46,503 nucleotides of DNA from an uncultured Bdellovibrionales bacterium (GTDB lineage Bacteria > Bdellovibrionota > Bdellovibrionia > Bdellovibrionales > UBA1609). Made by a program: the position numbers and the translations under genes. The notes under the pieces were generated by a model. That model saw only the letters and a program-made list of their open reading frames with translations. It searched no databases and was not told the DNA's origin. Shown one piece after another: positions 33,192 through 41,176 of this stretch (the stretch's first letter is position 1; the number at the start of each line of letters is the position of its first letter). The stretch is taken from contig CALLBC010000103.1 of NCBI GenBank assembly GCA_938001965.1, positions 1-46,503 of the forward strand. Direction: 5' to 3'.

Positions 33192-34214
33192 TTAGTAAGT
33201 TCCTATGTCGTTTTTTTGATTTGCCATTAGGCGTTTAATTTCTTTTTCAATAAGCTGAGTCGCCAATTCGGGTACAACTTTCCAAACGGCCTGTTCAATA
33301 ATGGTTTTAGCCTCAGTTCTAATAATTTCTCTAATTTCTTCTTCGCTTGGAGTGTAGCTAGAATGATCGAACTCACTAACACTGGTTGATACATTTTCAA
33401 GGGGGTGATCTGCAATAGAGTCATTATCAAGTTCAAGGGCAGGAGGAGTTGCATTAGTAAACTCTTGGTGAGATTCATTGATGCGTTGATTAACCACAGT
33501 ATCAATTTTAGTCTTAATCTCATCAAACGGAATATCTTCATCAGCGATATCAAGATCAGGTGATAAGCTGATCCCGGTACCAGTTGTTTCTGTGAGTGGT
33601 TTTTGTACCCAGCCTGGTTCAGTGTCATCTTCTTCTGAGATAAGTGAGTTATCAAGCTCACGTAATTCTTTAGCAGAATCAGTTTTAAGTTTTATATCTA
33701 AACTCACTTCTTCAAACTGATCTGTCACTTCGACAAGAGAGTCTTTAGGTAATTCCGGAGCAATTGATAGCTTTGGAGTTGAAGGTTTATCATTATTGAT
33801 ATTGGCATCAGGCATTTGTAAAAAACTAGAAAGCACTTGCTTACTAGTTTTAGGAACTAACTTATTAATGAGAGCGCGGAGAGTTTGTACATCAAAAGGT
33901 TTTTCAATTTGAGCATTAGCGCCAGAGGCTTGATATTTATCTTTGTCTAATGTTAAAAAACTACTCCACATTAAAACCACTGGAGTATTGGCAAACTCAG
34001 GTAAACTTTTTAAATCACCAGAAACATCATAGCCACTTTTTTTCTGCATGAGTATGTCAATAAAGATAATATCAGGATTATTTTGTTGAGCCACCGGTAA
34101 AACACCATCACCAGATTGTACAGCGATAACCTCAACAGCATGGTCTTGTAATGCCAATTGAAAAACTTTTTTAATGGTACTGCTTTCGTCAGCTAGGAGT
34201 ACTTTTAAAGACAT
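33192..34214 (-). CDS. Receiver protein with acidic linker and conserved C-terminal helix
   Basis: 340 aa. The receiver domain is at residues 1-125 (LLADESST, phosphoacceptor in DIIFIDILMQKKSGYD, conserved lysine in QIEKPFDV). Residues 130-285 are acidic, Ser/Thr/Pro-rich and look disordered. The C-terminal helix (EEIREIIRTEAKTIIEQAVW, then KVVPELATQLIEKEI) is a module I associate with receiver-type and polarity proteins of myxobacteria and Bdellovibrio-like bacteria. The layout recalls RomR but I cannot call it so. It is second in an operon with a thioesterase, nadC, birA and redoxin genes, an unrelated metabolic set. It has no DNA-binding output. Confidence 0.8.
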   Translation of the reverse strand: MSLKVLLADESSTIKKVFQLALQDHAVEVIAVQSGDGVLPVAQQNNPDIIFIDILMQKKSGYDVSGDLKSLPEFANTPVVLMWSSFLTLDKDKYQASGANAQIEKPFDVQTLRALINKLVPKTSKQVLSSFLQMPDANINNDKPSTPKLSIAPELPKDSLVEVTDQFEEVSLDIKLKTDSAKELRELDNSLISEEDDTEPGWVQKPLTETTGTGISLSPDLDIADEDIPFDEIKTKIDTVVNQRINESHQEFTNATPPALELDNDSIADHPLENVSTSVSEFDHSSYTPSEEEIREIIRTEAKTIIEQAVWKVVPELATQLIEKEIKRLMANQKNDIGTY

Positions 34215-34245
34215 ATTTAAAGTTACAGCCAGCCATCTCGAACAG

Positions 34246-34650
34246 TCAACTAGTCTTTACAATTATATCTAACCACTTCTTAGGAGGTTCAATAAGTTTT
34301 CTCGTCACCATGTCAAATATGCCATATCTGATATCTGCTTTACATGCAGTTATGTCAGTTCCAGAAATAAGCATATGCTGCCTCAGTAGGCCAACCTTAC
34401 TCTTGAATTCAATAAACTTTGTGTGAACTTCAATATTTTGCCTGGCCGTGAGTTCTTTAAGGTAATCCACATTAATTGATAAAATAACAGGAGATTGTTG
34501 ATTTTTTTTAATGTCGGCTAGGGAATAACCATTATCAAAAAGCAATTGCCACCTTGCTTGTTCATAAATACGGACGTAGGTGGCGTTATTTACATGGCCA
34601 ACAAAGTCTAAATCTGTTTCTTGGATTGTGTATTTAAAAATGTGGCTCAT
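34246..34650 (-). CDS. Acyl-CoA thioesterase, 4HBT (hotdog) family
   Basis: 134-aa hotdog protein. QETDLDFVGHVNNATYVRIYEQARWQLL has the catalytic Asp-His-x-N-N-A pattern of the 4-hydroxybenzoyl-CoA/YbgC group. Hydrolyses acyl- or aryl-CoA esters in the cytoplasm. AAGGT lies before the ATG. The receiver gene starts 31 bp downstream of its stop, so it may head the operon. Confidence 0.9.
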   Translation of the reverse strand: MSHIFKYTIQETDLDFVGHVNNATYVRIYEQARWQLLFDNGYSLADIKKNQQSPVILSINVDYLKELTARQNIEVHTKFIEFKSKVGLLRQHMLISGTDITACKADIRYGIFDMVTRKLIEPPKKWLDIIVKTS

Positions 34651-34983
34651 GGGTGGACCTTCTTAATTGTTCTGAACTTTGGTGGCCATCACTATATAAA
34701 TAAGTGCCCTAAATGACTATAAAATTATTTCTACAAAATTTTCTCCAAGTCTTAAAAATTCTAAATTTTCCTCTTGAACTCAAGTAGGCACTAGGAGGGG
34801 CTACTCTTTGGCTGTAGAGTTTACAAACAATTCATTTTTATTAGGAGCGTTATAATCGCTATGATAAAACCCAGCTGTTCATTTAACTAATAAAACCCCT
34901 GTTTTAGGCCTCTTAGATATGGTGCGCCAGTGGCTTTACTAGTTGAATAAATGTTCAAATTTAACAACCTTAGGAGGGTTAAA
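34651..34983. promoter_or_regulatory. Gene-free leader region of the repeat-protein gene
   Basis: 333 bp without a supported gene, between the divergent thioesterase and the secreted repeat protein. It holds a candidate -10 box TATAAT at 34851-34856 (no ideal -35; TTTACA at 34820 is 25 bp away, too far). There is a direct repeat ATAAAACCC at 34864 and 34890, and an excellent ribosome site AGGAGG 7 nt before the ATG at 34984. A long structured 5' leader on an abundant mRNA is a reasonable reading, but the promoter is not proven. Confidence 0.4.
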
Positions 34984-36015
34984 ATGACTAAAACAACTAT
35001 AGTGGCTGTAATTGCTGCATTAGGTTTAAGTGTACCTGCTTCTGCTCACAACTTGTCAGCAATGAGTAAAAATGCTTCTACAAATGTATCTGGAGTTTTC
35101 GCTCCATCAATAAATGTTATTATGAAAGGTGTTAACAGCCTTTTAGACAGCACTGCAAGACAAGTAAGCCAAGACACAGTTGCTCTTTCTTACAACGCTA
35201 GCAAAACTGCTTATAACTCTACTGTAAAAGTATCTAGAGGTACTTGGACTCTTTCAACTAACACATCTGCAGCGATCGTTACTCCAATTTGGGAAGTAAG
35301 TAAAACTTCTGCTAAGTCTGCTCAAAACTCTACTAACTTAATCTTCAAAAAAGTTGTTGGTTTTTCTGCAAACACTTCTGAGGCTGCTGTTCAGTCTGGT
35401 AAGATGATTGCTGACGTTGCTTCTGAGTACGGTACTGCTTCTGCTGATGCTGCTAGCTTTGCTTGGAACTCTACTAAAAACGGTCTTTCATTAGCTGCAA
35501 ACTCTGCTAGAAAAGCTGTTGTTGTAACTGTTAACGGTTCAAAAGCTGTTGCTACTTGGACCTCTGCTCAAGTTGTAAAGGGTAGTACTGTTGCAAAAGT
35601 TTCTGGTAACAAAACTTCAAACTTAACTGCTATGGTTTCTGCTAAGTTTGTAAATGCTTTAAAGAGCACTGTTGCTGCTGGATCTGAAGTTGCTGAAACT
35701 TCTGCTGATTTATTAATCGATGCTGCTGGGTCTGTAAGTGGTCTTACTGTATCAATTGTTAAAGCTTCAGGACAAACTGCTAGTTCAGCTTACGCTGGTT
35801 CAAAAGCTGTTACTGGTGCAATGTGGCTTGTGGTTACTGCTGGATCTACTGATTCTTATGCTAAATTCTCAGAAGGAGAATTCTCTGCAGCTTCAGAAGT
35901 TTTATTAATGCTTCCTTTACAGTCTGTAAAAGGTGCTTCTGCAGTTAGTACTTCTACTAAAAAAGACGACGAATTAGGTGAGGGTGATATCCCTGATACT
36001 AAAAAAGGTAACTAA
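34984..36015 (+). CDS. Secreted Ala/Ser/Thr/Val-rich helical repeat protein, probably abundant
   Basis: 343 aa from ATG 34984 (AGGAGG upstream; the track's start 11 codons earlier includes the ribosome site). The signal peptide is MTKTTIVAVIAALGLSVPASA. The mature part is very rich in Ala, Ser, Thr and Val, with an amphipathic pattern of about 7/11/15/22-residue spacing. There are twelve N-x-S/T sites (e.g. KNAST, YNST, TNTS, QNST, WNST, VNGS) in the first two thirds. The C-terminus is charged (STKKDDELGEGD). Codon choice differs from its neighbours: AAC far outnumbers AAT, and GCT, TCT and ACT dominate, indicating strong translation selection. It has its own terminator. I do not recognise the family; a coat, matrix or appendage-like role is only a guess. 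Confidence 0.82.
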   Translation: MTKTTIVAVIAALGLSVPASAHNLSAMSKNASTNVSGVFAPSINVIMKGVNSLLDSTARQVSQDTVALSYNASKTAYNSTVKVSRGTWTLSTNTSAAIVTPIWEVSKTSAKSAQNSTNLIFKKVVGFSANTSEAAVQSGKMIADVASEYGTASADAASFAWNSTKNGLSLAANSARKAVVVTVNGSKAVATWTSAQVVKGSTVAKVSGNKTSNLTAMVSAKFVNALKSTVAAGSEVAETSADLLIDAAGSVSGLTVSIVKASGQTASSAYAGSKAVTGAMWLVVTAGSTDSYAKFSEGEFSAASEVLLMLPLQSVKGASAVSTSTKKDDELGEGDIPDTKKGN

Positions 36016-36038
36016 TAACCTTTAAAGCAAAAAGTTCT

Positions 36039-36068
36039 GGGAGCCTGTAGCTCCTAGGCTTTTTTGTT
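36039..36068 (+). terminator. Terminator after the repeat protein
   Basis: GGGAGCCTGTAGCTCCTAGG followed by CTTTTTTG. The stem is either GGAGC/GCTCC or the overlapping AGCCT/AGGCT; both lead into a T run about 45 bp after the stop. Confidence 0.75.
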
Positions 36069-36152
36069 TTTTTAAATTTCTTAACTACCTACTAATTAAG
36101 AAATTTAAAAAAACATCAAAAAATAAATTAACTTTAACTTTTGGTGGTTTCC

Positions 36153-37625
36153 ATGTTTCAAAAAATATTCTTAGGCATTACTTTAATTTTAGCTCAAATT
36201 TCAATGGCATTTGCTAGTACATCTGTACCATACACATGTCCACAAATTAAAAGACATACTGATCAAGTGCAATGGAAGTGTCTAGAGCAAGCATCAGACA
36301 CATTGGTTTATAAAGCTCAAATGATGTCACAGTTGTTATTAGAGCAGATTGAAAAAATTGAAGCACAGCTTGGTGAGCCACAAGATGTATTTTTTATTGC
36401 CCGAGCTGGCTCATCCATGAATGGTTTTGATCAATTAAGGTCACATGATGAAAATGGAAATCGCATTAGTCTAGATGAAATATTTAATTATGGTGTTAGC
36501 AAGATGCCGAACAAGAGCTTAGATAAGTCTGCTTATGAGCTTTACCTGTCTAGGAATCCAGTAATTAGCCATGATTACCAAACGGCCATTAATCATTCTC
36601 GTGGCAGGATATCAAAAAAGTATATTGATAAAAAGCGCCCAAAACTTAAGTACTCCCATGGAGGAATTTTATTTAGAACACCAGAAGGCGTTTGGAATAT
36701 ATACCATGAGTTAATGCCTTGTAATGAAACTAGAAAAGCCTATTTATTTCAAGATTCAGCAATGTCTGGAACTTCTTCATTTTTTGTTGATAAGCCTCAT
36801 AAATACATTGGCTTAGTGATTCCATTAAATAAAGAAATTCAAAAAAGAATTATTAAAAATTTAAGTAATAAAGAAGAGTTTATGGCAAGAGGCCCAGTTT
36901 ATAGAGCCATGTCTAACCCCTGGCAAGCTGACACTTCAAATTCAAACTCATTCCCTTTAGAAATGATTGAGTACGCGAATATGCCAGAAAGACAATATAA
37001 AGATTTAAGTCTAATGTACAAGTTTGCCGCTAAAAAACGTGATCAATTTTTAGATAAAAGACGTCAAGAGCTTGGTGTTGATAGACTGTCTGTTGCCCAG
37101 ATGAAGCATATTGAAACTAAGGATGAAGAGTATAAAAAGGTTTGCCGTCCAGATTATGCCGTCAGAAAAGAGGTGGTTAGGAGCTATGCTCAAAATGGTT
37201 ATGAGCCAACAAAAATTGTTTTTGATACATCATTAAACTTTAAAAATGGTTTGAAAAATATGTTTAAAGATTTATTTGAGTCAGTAAAGGTTTCATTTAT
37301 ACCATTGGTTGGTGAGCATATTAGACCAAGTAAAGCCACTTATGCTGAGCATATCAAATTAGGTGTTGGAGAGGCAGTTTCTGTTTATTCAATTTGGCAG
37401 TACTTAGAGCGTCAAAAATTAATTCACCCAAATGCAGATTCAAGTTTATTTGAAATTCCTGAACTGGATTACAAGACAGCTAAAAGGATGGTGCCAGTTG
37501 TTGAAGGAAATATCTCTTTATTTGTTGATCCTGATAAGCAAGATGAGGAGTTTTCAAACTTTGACCGTGTTCTTGAAGAAATGAGAACAGGAAAGAGGTA
37601 CAGAGGTCAGAATAAACATAAGTAA
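36153..37625 (+). CDS. DUF2145-like exported protein
   Basis: 490 aa from ATG 36153, MFQKIFLGITLILAQISMAFA signal peptide (the track's TTG 36141 adds four residues). The DUF2145 elements in order are: VFFIARAGSSM, LKYSHGGILFRTPEGVWNIYH, ELMPCNETRKAYLFQDSAMSG, SSFFVDKP, YRAMSNPWQADTSNSNSFPLEMI and GEHIRPSKATYAEH. An insert of about 80 residues separates the first two blocks, and the protein is far longer than usual DUF2145 (about 280 aa). The SHGG histidine and the PCNE cysteine could form a circularly permuted papain/NlpC-type pair, as in YiiX-like proteins; this is inference. It follows the abundant repeat protein but is separated by its terminator. Confidence 0.75.
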   Translation: MFQKIFLGITLILAQISMAFASTSVPYTCPQIKRHTDQVQWKCLEQASDTLVYKAQMMSQLLLEQIEKIEAQLGEPQDVFFIARAGSSMNGFDQLRSHDENGNRISLDEIFNYGVSKMPNKSLDKSAYELYLSRNPVISHDYQTAINHSRGRISKKYIDKKRPKLKYSHGGILFRTPEGVWNIYHELMPCNETRKAYLFQDSAMSGTSSFFVDKPHKYIGLVIPLNKEIQKRIIKNLSNKEEFMARGPVYRAMSNPWQADTSNSNSFPLEMIEYANMPERQYKDLSLMYKFAAKKRDQFLDKRRQELGVDRLSVAQMKHIETKDEEYKKVCRPDYAVRKEVVRSYAQNGYEPTKIVFDTSLNFKNGLKNMFKDLFESVKVSFIPLVGEHIRPSKATYAEHIKLGVGEAVSVYSIWQYLERQKLIHPNADSSLFEIPELDYKTAKRMVPVVEGNISLFVDPDKQDEEFSNFDRVLEEMRTGKRYRGQNKHK

Positions 37626-37651
37626 AAGTATATTAAATTATAATTAACTTT

Positions 37652-37682
37652 AAAGGCCTACAATCACTGTAGGCCTTTTTTT
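37652..37682 (+). terminator. Terminator after the DUF2145-like gene
   Basis: Perfect 11-bp stem AAAGGCCTACA / TGTAGGCCTTT around ATCAC, followed by TTTT, 26 bp past the stop codon. Confidence 0.88.
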
Positions 37683-37731
37683 ATCTGTAACATAATTGAC
37701 TATAGACAATGTATTTACTAATTATTAACTC

Positions 37732-38490
37732 ATGACAAAGCTATCAGTTTGTATCATATGCAAAAATGAAGAAGAAGTTATTGAGGCCTGTTTAAAATCA
37801 GTTTCATGGGCTGATGAAATAATTATTGTGGACTCTGGTAGTACAGACCAAACACTGGAAATAGCCAAAAAGTACACTGATAAAGTGTTTTTCAACAAAT
37901 GGCCGGGTTTTGGCCCGCAAAGACAAAAAGCAGAGGAGTTTGCAACCAACGAATGGCTTTTTGCCATTGATTGCGACGAAGTAGTGACTGATGAGCTTAA
38001 GCTGGAGATTCTAAGCCTACTTAAATCCAACTCTATGGATCCACAAAATGTATATTATATTAATCGATTAACAAAATTATTTGGTAAGTTCTTAAGGTTT
38101 GGAGAAATGCATCCGGATCGTATTGGTCGAATTTATAATAAAAACCACACAGGTTATGATGATATTTTAGTGCATGAAAAAGTAAAGGTGAAAAACTGTA
38201 AGATTATTCATTTAAAAGGTAAGTTACTGCACTTTTATAAAAGTACTTATGAGGATTATCAAAAAAAACTTTATAGGTATGCTCAAGATTCTGCTAATGA
38301 TAAGTTCCTTAAGGGAAAAAAATCTAACTATATTGATGCCATTTATAGAGCATTCCATGCCTTTGTAAAAAATTATATTTTTAAACTGGGTTTTTTAGAT
38401 GGAGTGCAAGGCTTTAAGATCGCTTGGTTTAGAGTAGTATATACCTTTGATAAATACGACTTATTAATTAAAAAATATAAAGCTAAGTAA
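37732..38490 (+). CDS. Family 2 glycosyltransferase, LPS core (WaaE/KdtX) type
   Basis: 252 aa with the GT-A fold: KLSVCIICKNEEEVIEACLKSVSWADEIIIVDSGSTDQT (nucleotide-sugar site), then FAIDCDEVVTDEL (DxD-like D-C-D). The middle HPDRIGRIYNK and HEKVKVKN segments are those of the lipopolysaccharide core beta-1,4-glucosyltransferase (WaaE/KdtX) group. No transmembrane helix, so cytoplasmic side of the inner membrane. Likely adds a hexose to the lipid A core or a similar glycolipid. The ATG has only a weak ribosome site. Monocistronic. Confidence 0.9.
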   Translation: MTKLSVCIICKNEEEVIEACLKSVSWADEIIIVDSGSTDQTLEIAKKYTDKVFFNKWPGFGPQRQKAEEFATNEWLFAIDCDEVVTDELKLEILSLLKSNSMDPQNVYYINRLTKLFGKFLRFGEMHPDRIGRIYNKNHTGYDDILVHEKVKVKNCKIIHLKGKLLHFYKSTYEDYQKKLYRYAQDSANDKFLKGKKSNYIDAIYRAFHAFVKNYIFKLGFLDGVQGFKIAWFRVVYTFDKYDLLIKKYKAK

Positions 38491-38491
38491 A

Positions 38492-38518
38492 AAAACCACA
38501 TTTGAAGGTATGGGTTTT
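38492..38518 (+). terminator. Probable terminator after the glycosyltransferase
   Basis: AAAACC-A-CAT pairs with ATG-GG-TTTT across TTGAAGGT (one bulged A), directly after the stop codon, with the T run inside the right arm. Confidence 0.5.
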
Positions 38519-38543
38519 AAATTTAACTTTTAATACTACTTTA

Positions 38544-38625
38544 TGTCACCCTGAGCGTAATTTGACGTCATCCTGAACGCATTGAAGGATCTAGCGCGAA
38601 GATCCTTCACTGCGTTCAGGATGAC
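38544..38625. repeat. REP-like hairpin repeat, with a partial second unit
   Basis: 38567-38592 and 38600-38625 are 26-nt arms starting GTCATCCTGAACGCA and ending GATGAC. They are complementary except at one position and close on a 7-nt loop (AGCGCGA). Just before, TGTCACCCTGAGCG (from 38544) resembles the arm start and looks like a decayed or partial neighbouring unit. The sequence type (GTCATCCTGAACGCA...GAAGGATCT) is the kind of intergenic palindrome dispersed in many bacterial genomes. It lies in the convergent gap between the glycosyltransferase and a lipoprotein gene, and may also serve as a transcript end. Confidence 0.85.
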
Positions 38626-38666
38626 AGATCCAAAAACCTGGCCTATTCGAATTTTATACATTACAA

Positions 38667-39533
38667 CTACCTAAAAGACCTTACGAACTGAGAAATGTCC
38701 TTCCACATTTCTTCGCTTTGAAATACATCATTATGATCGTAGCCATCCATTGTAATAAACTCCACTTGTCGCTTGTTGCGGATGCTATTGTAAAGTTTAA
38801 CTCCTAATTTATGCGGAATAATTTCATCCTTGTCGCCATGAAGTATTAAGCCAGGTAGCTTATTGTACTCTAGAGCCTCAACAGAGTTGTAGTCGTTGGC
38901 TTCAAACCAATCTTTTGGTACTTGATCTTTTAAGCTACTAAAGTGATGATCAATTAAATCTTCAACTGTGCTCCAGGGACTTGTTAAGACAAAGCCACTT
39001 ATGGAGCTGCGATAGTTTTTTATAACTTGGCTGGCAACTCCTGTTCCAACTGAGCGTCCCCAAATAATAATTTTTGAGCGTTTAAATTTACTACGAGCAA
39101 ATGTAATAGCTTTGCCGGCACTAGCAGTTAAGCTACTTTTAGTGGGGAATCCAGTACTTTTTCCGTACGCAGGATAATCAATAACAACAACATTAGCATT
39201 TAGGTTTTTCAATGCTCCCAGGATTCCGCCTTGGTACAGGCCACCAATGTTAGCACCGTTACCATGTAAGTAGATCACAGTTGGTGAACTTTGACTTTTA
39301 TAATAATACCAACCATGAATTGATAAATCCTGTTCACCGTCATTGGTGGTTAGGGTTATGTCTTTATAACCAACTTGTGCTGTCTCAGGCACAGCTATTT
39401 TATTTGCGAATTTATAAGCATAGAGGTTATTATTTGCTATTTCCTCAAAACTTCCACCACAGGCGGTAAGTATAAAGCTTGTAACTATTACTGTAGCCAT
39501 TAAGAATTTTTGGCTCATAGGTTGCTTAATCAT
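38667..39533 (-). CDS. Alpha/beta hydrolase lipoprotein (BEM46/S33-like)
   Basis: 288 aa from ATG 39533 (GGAGG 5 nt upstream; the track's longer start adds 8 residues). Lipoprotein signal MSQKFLMATVIVTSFILTACGG with lipobox LTAC. Alpha/beta-hydrolase features: VIYLHGNGANIGG (oxyanion region), VVIDYPAYGKSTG, the nucleophile elbow IIWGRSVGTGVASQ (G-R-S-V-G), late GLILHGDKDEIIP (Asp) and GYDHNDVF (His). Serine hydrolase acting in the periplasm or at the outer membrane; substrate unknown. Monocistronic. Confidence 0.85.
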   Translation of the reverse strand: MIKQPMSQKFLMATVIVTSFILTACGGSFEEIANNNLYAYKFANKIAVPETAQVGYKDITLTTNDGEQDLSIHGWYYYKSQSSPTVIYLHGNGANIGGLYQGGILGALKNLNANVVVIDYPAYGKSTGFPTKSSLTASAGKAITFARSKFKRSKIIIWGRSVGTGVASQVIKNYRSSISGFVLTSPWSTVEDLIDHHFSSLKDQVPKDWFEANDYNSVEALEYNKLPGLILHGDKDEIIPHKLGVKLYNSIRNKRQVEFITMDGYDHNDVFQSEEMWKDISQFVRSFR

Positions 39534-39916
39534 TATTCCTCCAAAAGTATTAAGCATTTATTAAAAACAATTTTGCACTGATAGTTTTGATCTATGCGAC
39601 CAACCAGGTTAATAGTTTTTAATAAAAACTTGATTCGTTTATATTTTCAGGGATAGCTGGATAAAGTTGTAGTCGTATTCTTCAATGCAATAAAGGGCTT
39701 TAAGGGCTTATCAATAGATTTGTTTTAATCAATGTTAAAAATTTTAGGTAGATATAAACAATTAATTTTATTTTGTTCACTTTTATTGATTTGGCTACAG
39801 CTAAACAATCAAATAAACTAAATTAAAGTCTTACTACTTAGGTCAAACCTAAATTTACTTCTAATAGGACCTAAGGTTTGTTTGACCTAGTAAAGGCAAA
39901 GACTTATCGTAAGTGT
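39534..39916. other. Gene-free region between hydrolase and LptF/G genes
   Basis: 383 bp, AT-rich, without an ORF I would call. Besides the inverted repeat at 39839-39889 there is no clear terminator, RNA or repeat. It should hold the divergent promoters for both flanking genes. Confidence 0.5.
39839..39889. promoter_or_regulatory. Inverted repeat upstream of the LptF/G gene
   Basis: TAGGTCAAAC (39839-39848) and GTTTGACCTA (39880-39889) are perfect 10-bp inverted arms, with CCT/AGG extending them across a small bulge. The right arm ends 27 bp before ATG 39917 and covers the TTG used by the ORF track, arguing for the later start. Could be a regulator site or a leader hairpin. Confidence 0.5.
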
Positions 39917-41002
39917 ATGTTATCCATAATCGATAAATATATAGTAAGAATCTTTTTAACCTACTTTTTTTCAGGTCTTTTTATATTTATTGCTTTATTT
40001 TTTGTAACTGATTTCATAAGTAAATTCTCAAGGTATGATACCACCGTAAGCACATTATTTAAGTTTTATGGGTATTATCTCCCAGAGATTGTATACCAGA
40101 TGTTGCCAGTGGCGATTCTATTGGCTTCAATTTTAACAATATCCAGTTTAAGTAGAAATAATGAGCTGATCGCCTTTTTTTCTAGTGGCGTAAGTATTTA
40201 TCGAATTTGTACGCCCATGATAATTTTAGTTTGTTTATTTTGTGGTTTATCATTTTTTTTAGGTGATAAAGTGATCCCACATTTTGCTGAGCAAAAAGAA
40301 ATAATTAAAATTAAAGAAATTAAAAAGCGAGCCTATAAAATTAAAGAAATGACCGGTATTAAAAATAATGTTTGGTACCGTAGTGGTGATTTATTAGTAA
40401 ATCTAGAATCTATGGACTTATCTAGCAACATAGGTCTTGGGGTTTCCTTGTTTTACTTTAGTAACAAGTGGGAATTAAACAAAGTGATCAAGGCTCCTAA
40501 AGCAAAGCTTGGCAGCGGGTCCTGGGAGTTATTAGAAGTTACAGAAACGTTATTCTCAAGCGAAAGTAGTTTTCCAGTGAGGCATACTTATTTGTCTAAA
40601 GTTATTGAAATGAACAAAAAGTTATCAGACTTAAAGATACAAGATCTTGCTGTTGAGTCTATGAACCTAAAACAGTTAAAAAATTTCATCTCAAGAAATA
40701 AAAAAACGGGGTTAAATACCTCAAGCTATGAAGTTGATTACTACGCAAAGTTTAGTTTTTCAATTGCAGCCTTATTGCTTGTTTTAATGAGTATTCCCTT
40801 TGGAGTTAGTAAAAGGAGGTCTGGAGGAGGACTGGCTAGTATTGGTATCTGCTTAGGGATTGTGCTGGCATTTTGGCTATTCTATAGTTTTTCTCTAAAT
40901 CTAGGAAAAAGCGGTATTTTATTTCCAATGTTGGCGGCATGGCTTCCCAACTTAATTATTATCGTTTTAGCTGGGTTTATGCTAAGGCGAGTTAATACCT
41001 GA
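39917..41002 (+). CDS. LPS-export permease of the LptF/LptG (YjgP/YjgQ) family
   Basis: 361 aa from ATG 39917 (MLSIIDKYIVRIFLTYFFSG), the usual LptF/G N-terminus; the ribosome site is weak, and the track's TTG 39878 lies within an inverted repeat. Six helices are expected: three N-terminal (about 15-40, 60-80, 100-120), a periplasmic jellyroll part (about 150-265), and three C-terminal (FSFSIAALLLVLMSIPFGVS, IGICLGIVLAFWLFYSF, MLAAWLPNLIIIVLAGFML). With LptB it drives lipopolysaccharide from inner to outer membrane. A single gene is present here, while many genomes have the F/G pair adjacent. More like LptG by its start; not decided. Confidence 0.87.
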   Translation: MLSIIDKYIVRIFLTYFFSGLFIFIALFFVTDFISKFSRYDTTVSTLFKFYGYYLPEIVYQMLPVAILLASILTISSLSRNNELIAFFSSGVSIYRICTPMIILVCLFCGLSFFLGDKVIPHFAEQKEIIKIKEIKKRAYKIKEMTGIKNNVWYRSGDLLVNLESMDLSSNIGLGVSLFYFSNKWELNKVIKAPKAKLGSGSWELLEVTETLFSSESSFPVRHTYLSKVIEMNKKLSDLKIQDLAVESMNLKQLKNFISRNKKTGLNTSSYEVDYYAKFSFSIAALLLVLMSIPFGVSKRRSGGGLASIGICLGIVLAFWLFYSFSLNLGKSGILFPMLAAWLPNLIIIVLAGFMLRRVNT

Positions 41003-41120
41003 TATTTAAATACTTAAAATTACTAAAGAAAAACCTCTTTGTATTTCTCCCGAATTCTAATAACAAAATCGTTTAATTATCCTTTGAATCTTGACCCTAA
41101 TCGTATTAGGTACACAGAAG

Positions 41121-41138
41121 AGGACTTTAAAAAGTCCT
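41121..41138. promoter_or_regulatory. Dyad upstream of def
   Basis: AGGACTTT-AA-AAAGTCCT is a perfect 8-bp dyad, 38 bp before the def ATG and likely near the promoter or in the leader of the operon. No T run follows, so it is not a terminator. Operator role is possible but unproven. Confidence 0.4.
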
Positions 41139-41176
41139 ATTAAAAACAATACCTTACCAAATAATTGAGGGGAGTT

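Noticed and set aside
38544-38625. CRISPR array or insertion sequence
   Set aside because: Only one hairpin and one partial unit, no spacers, no transposase or target duplication.
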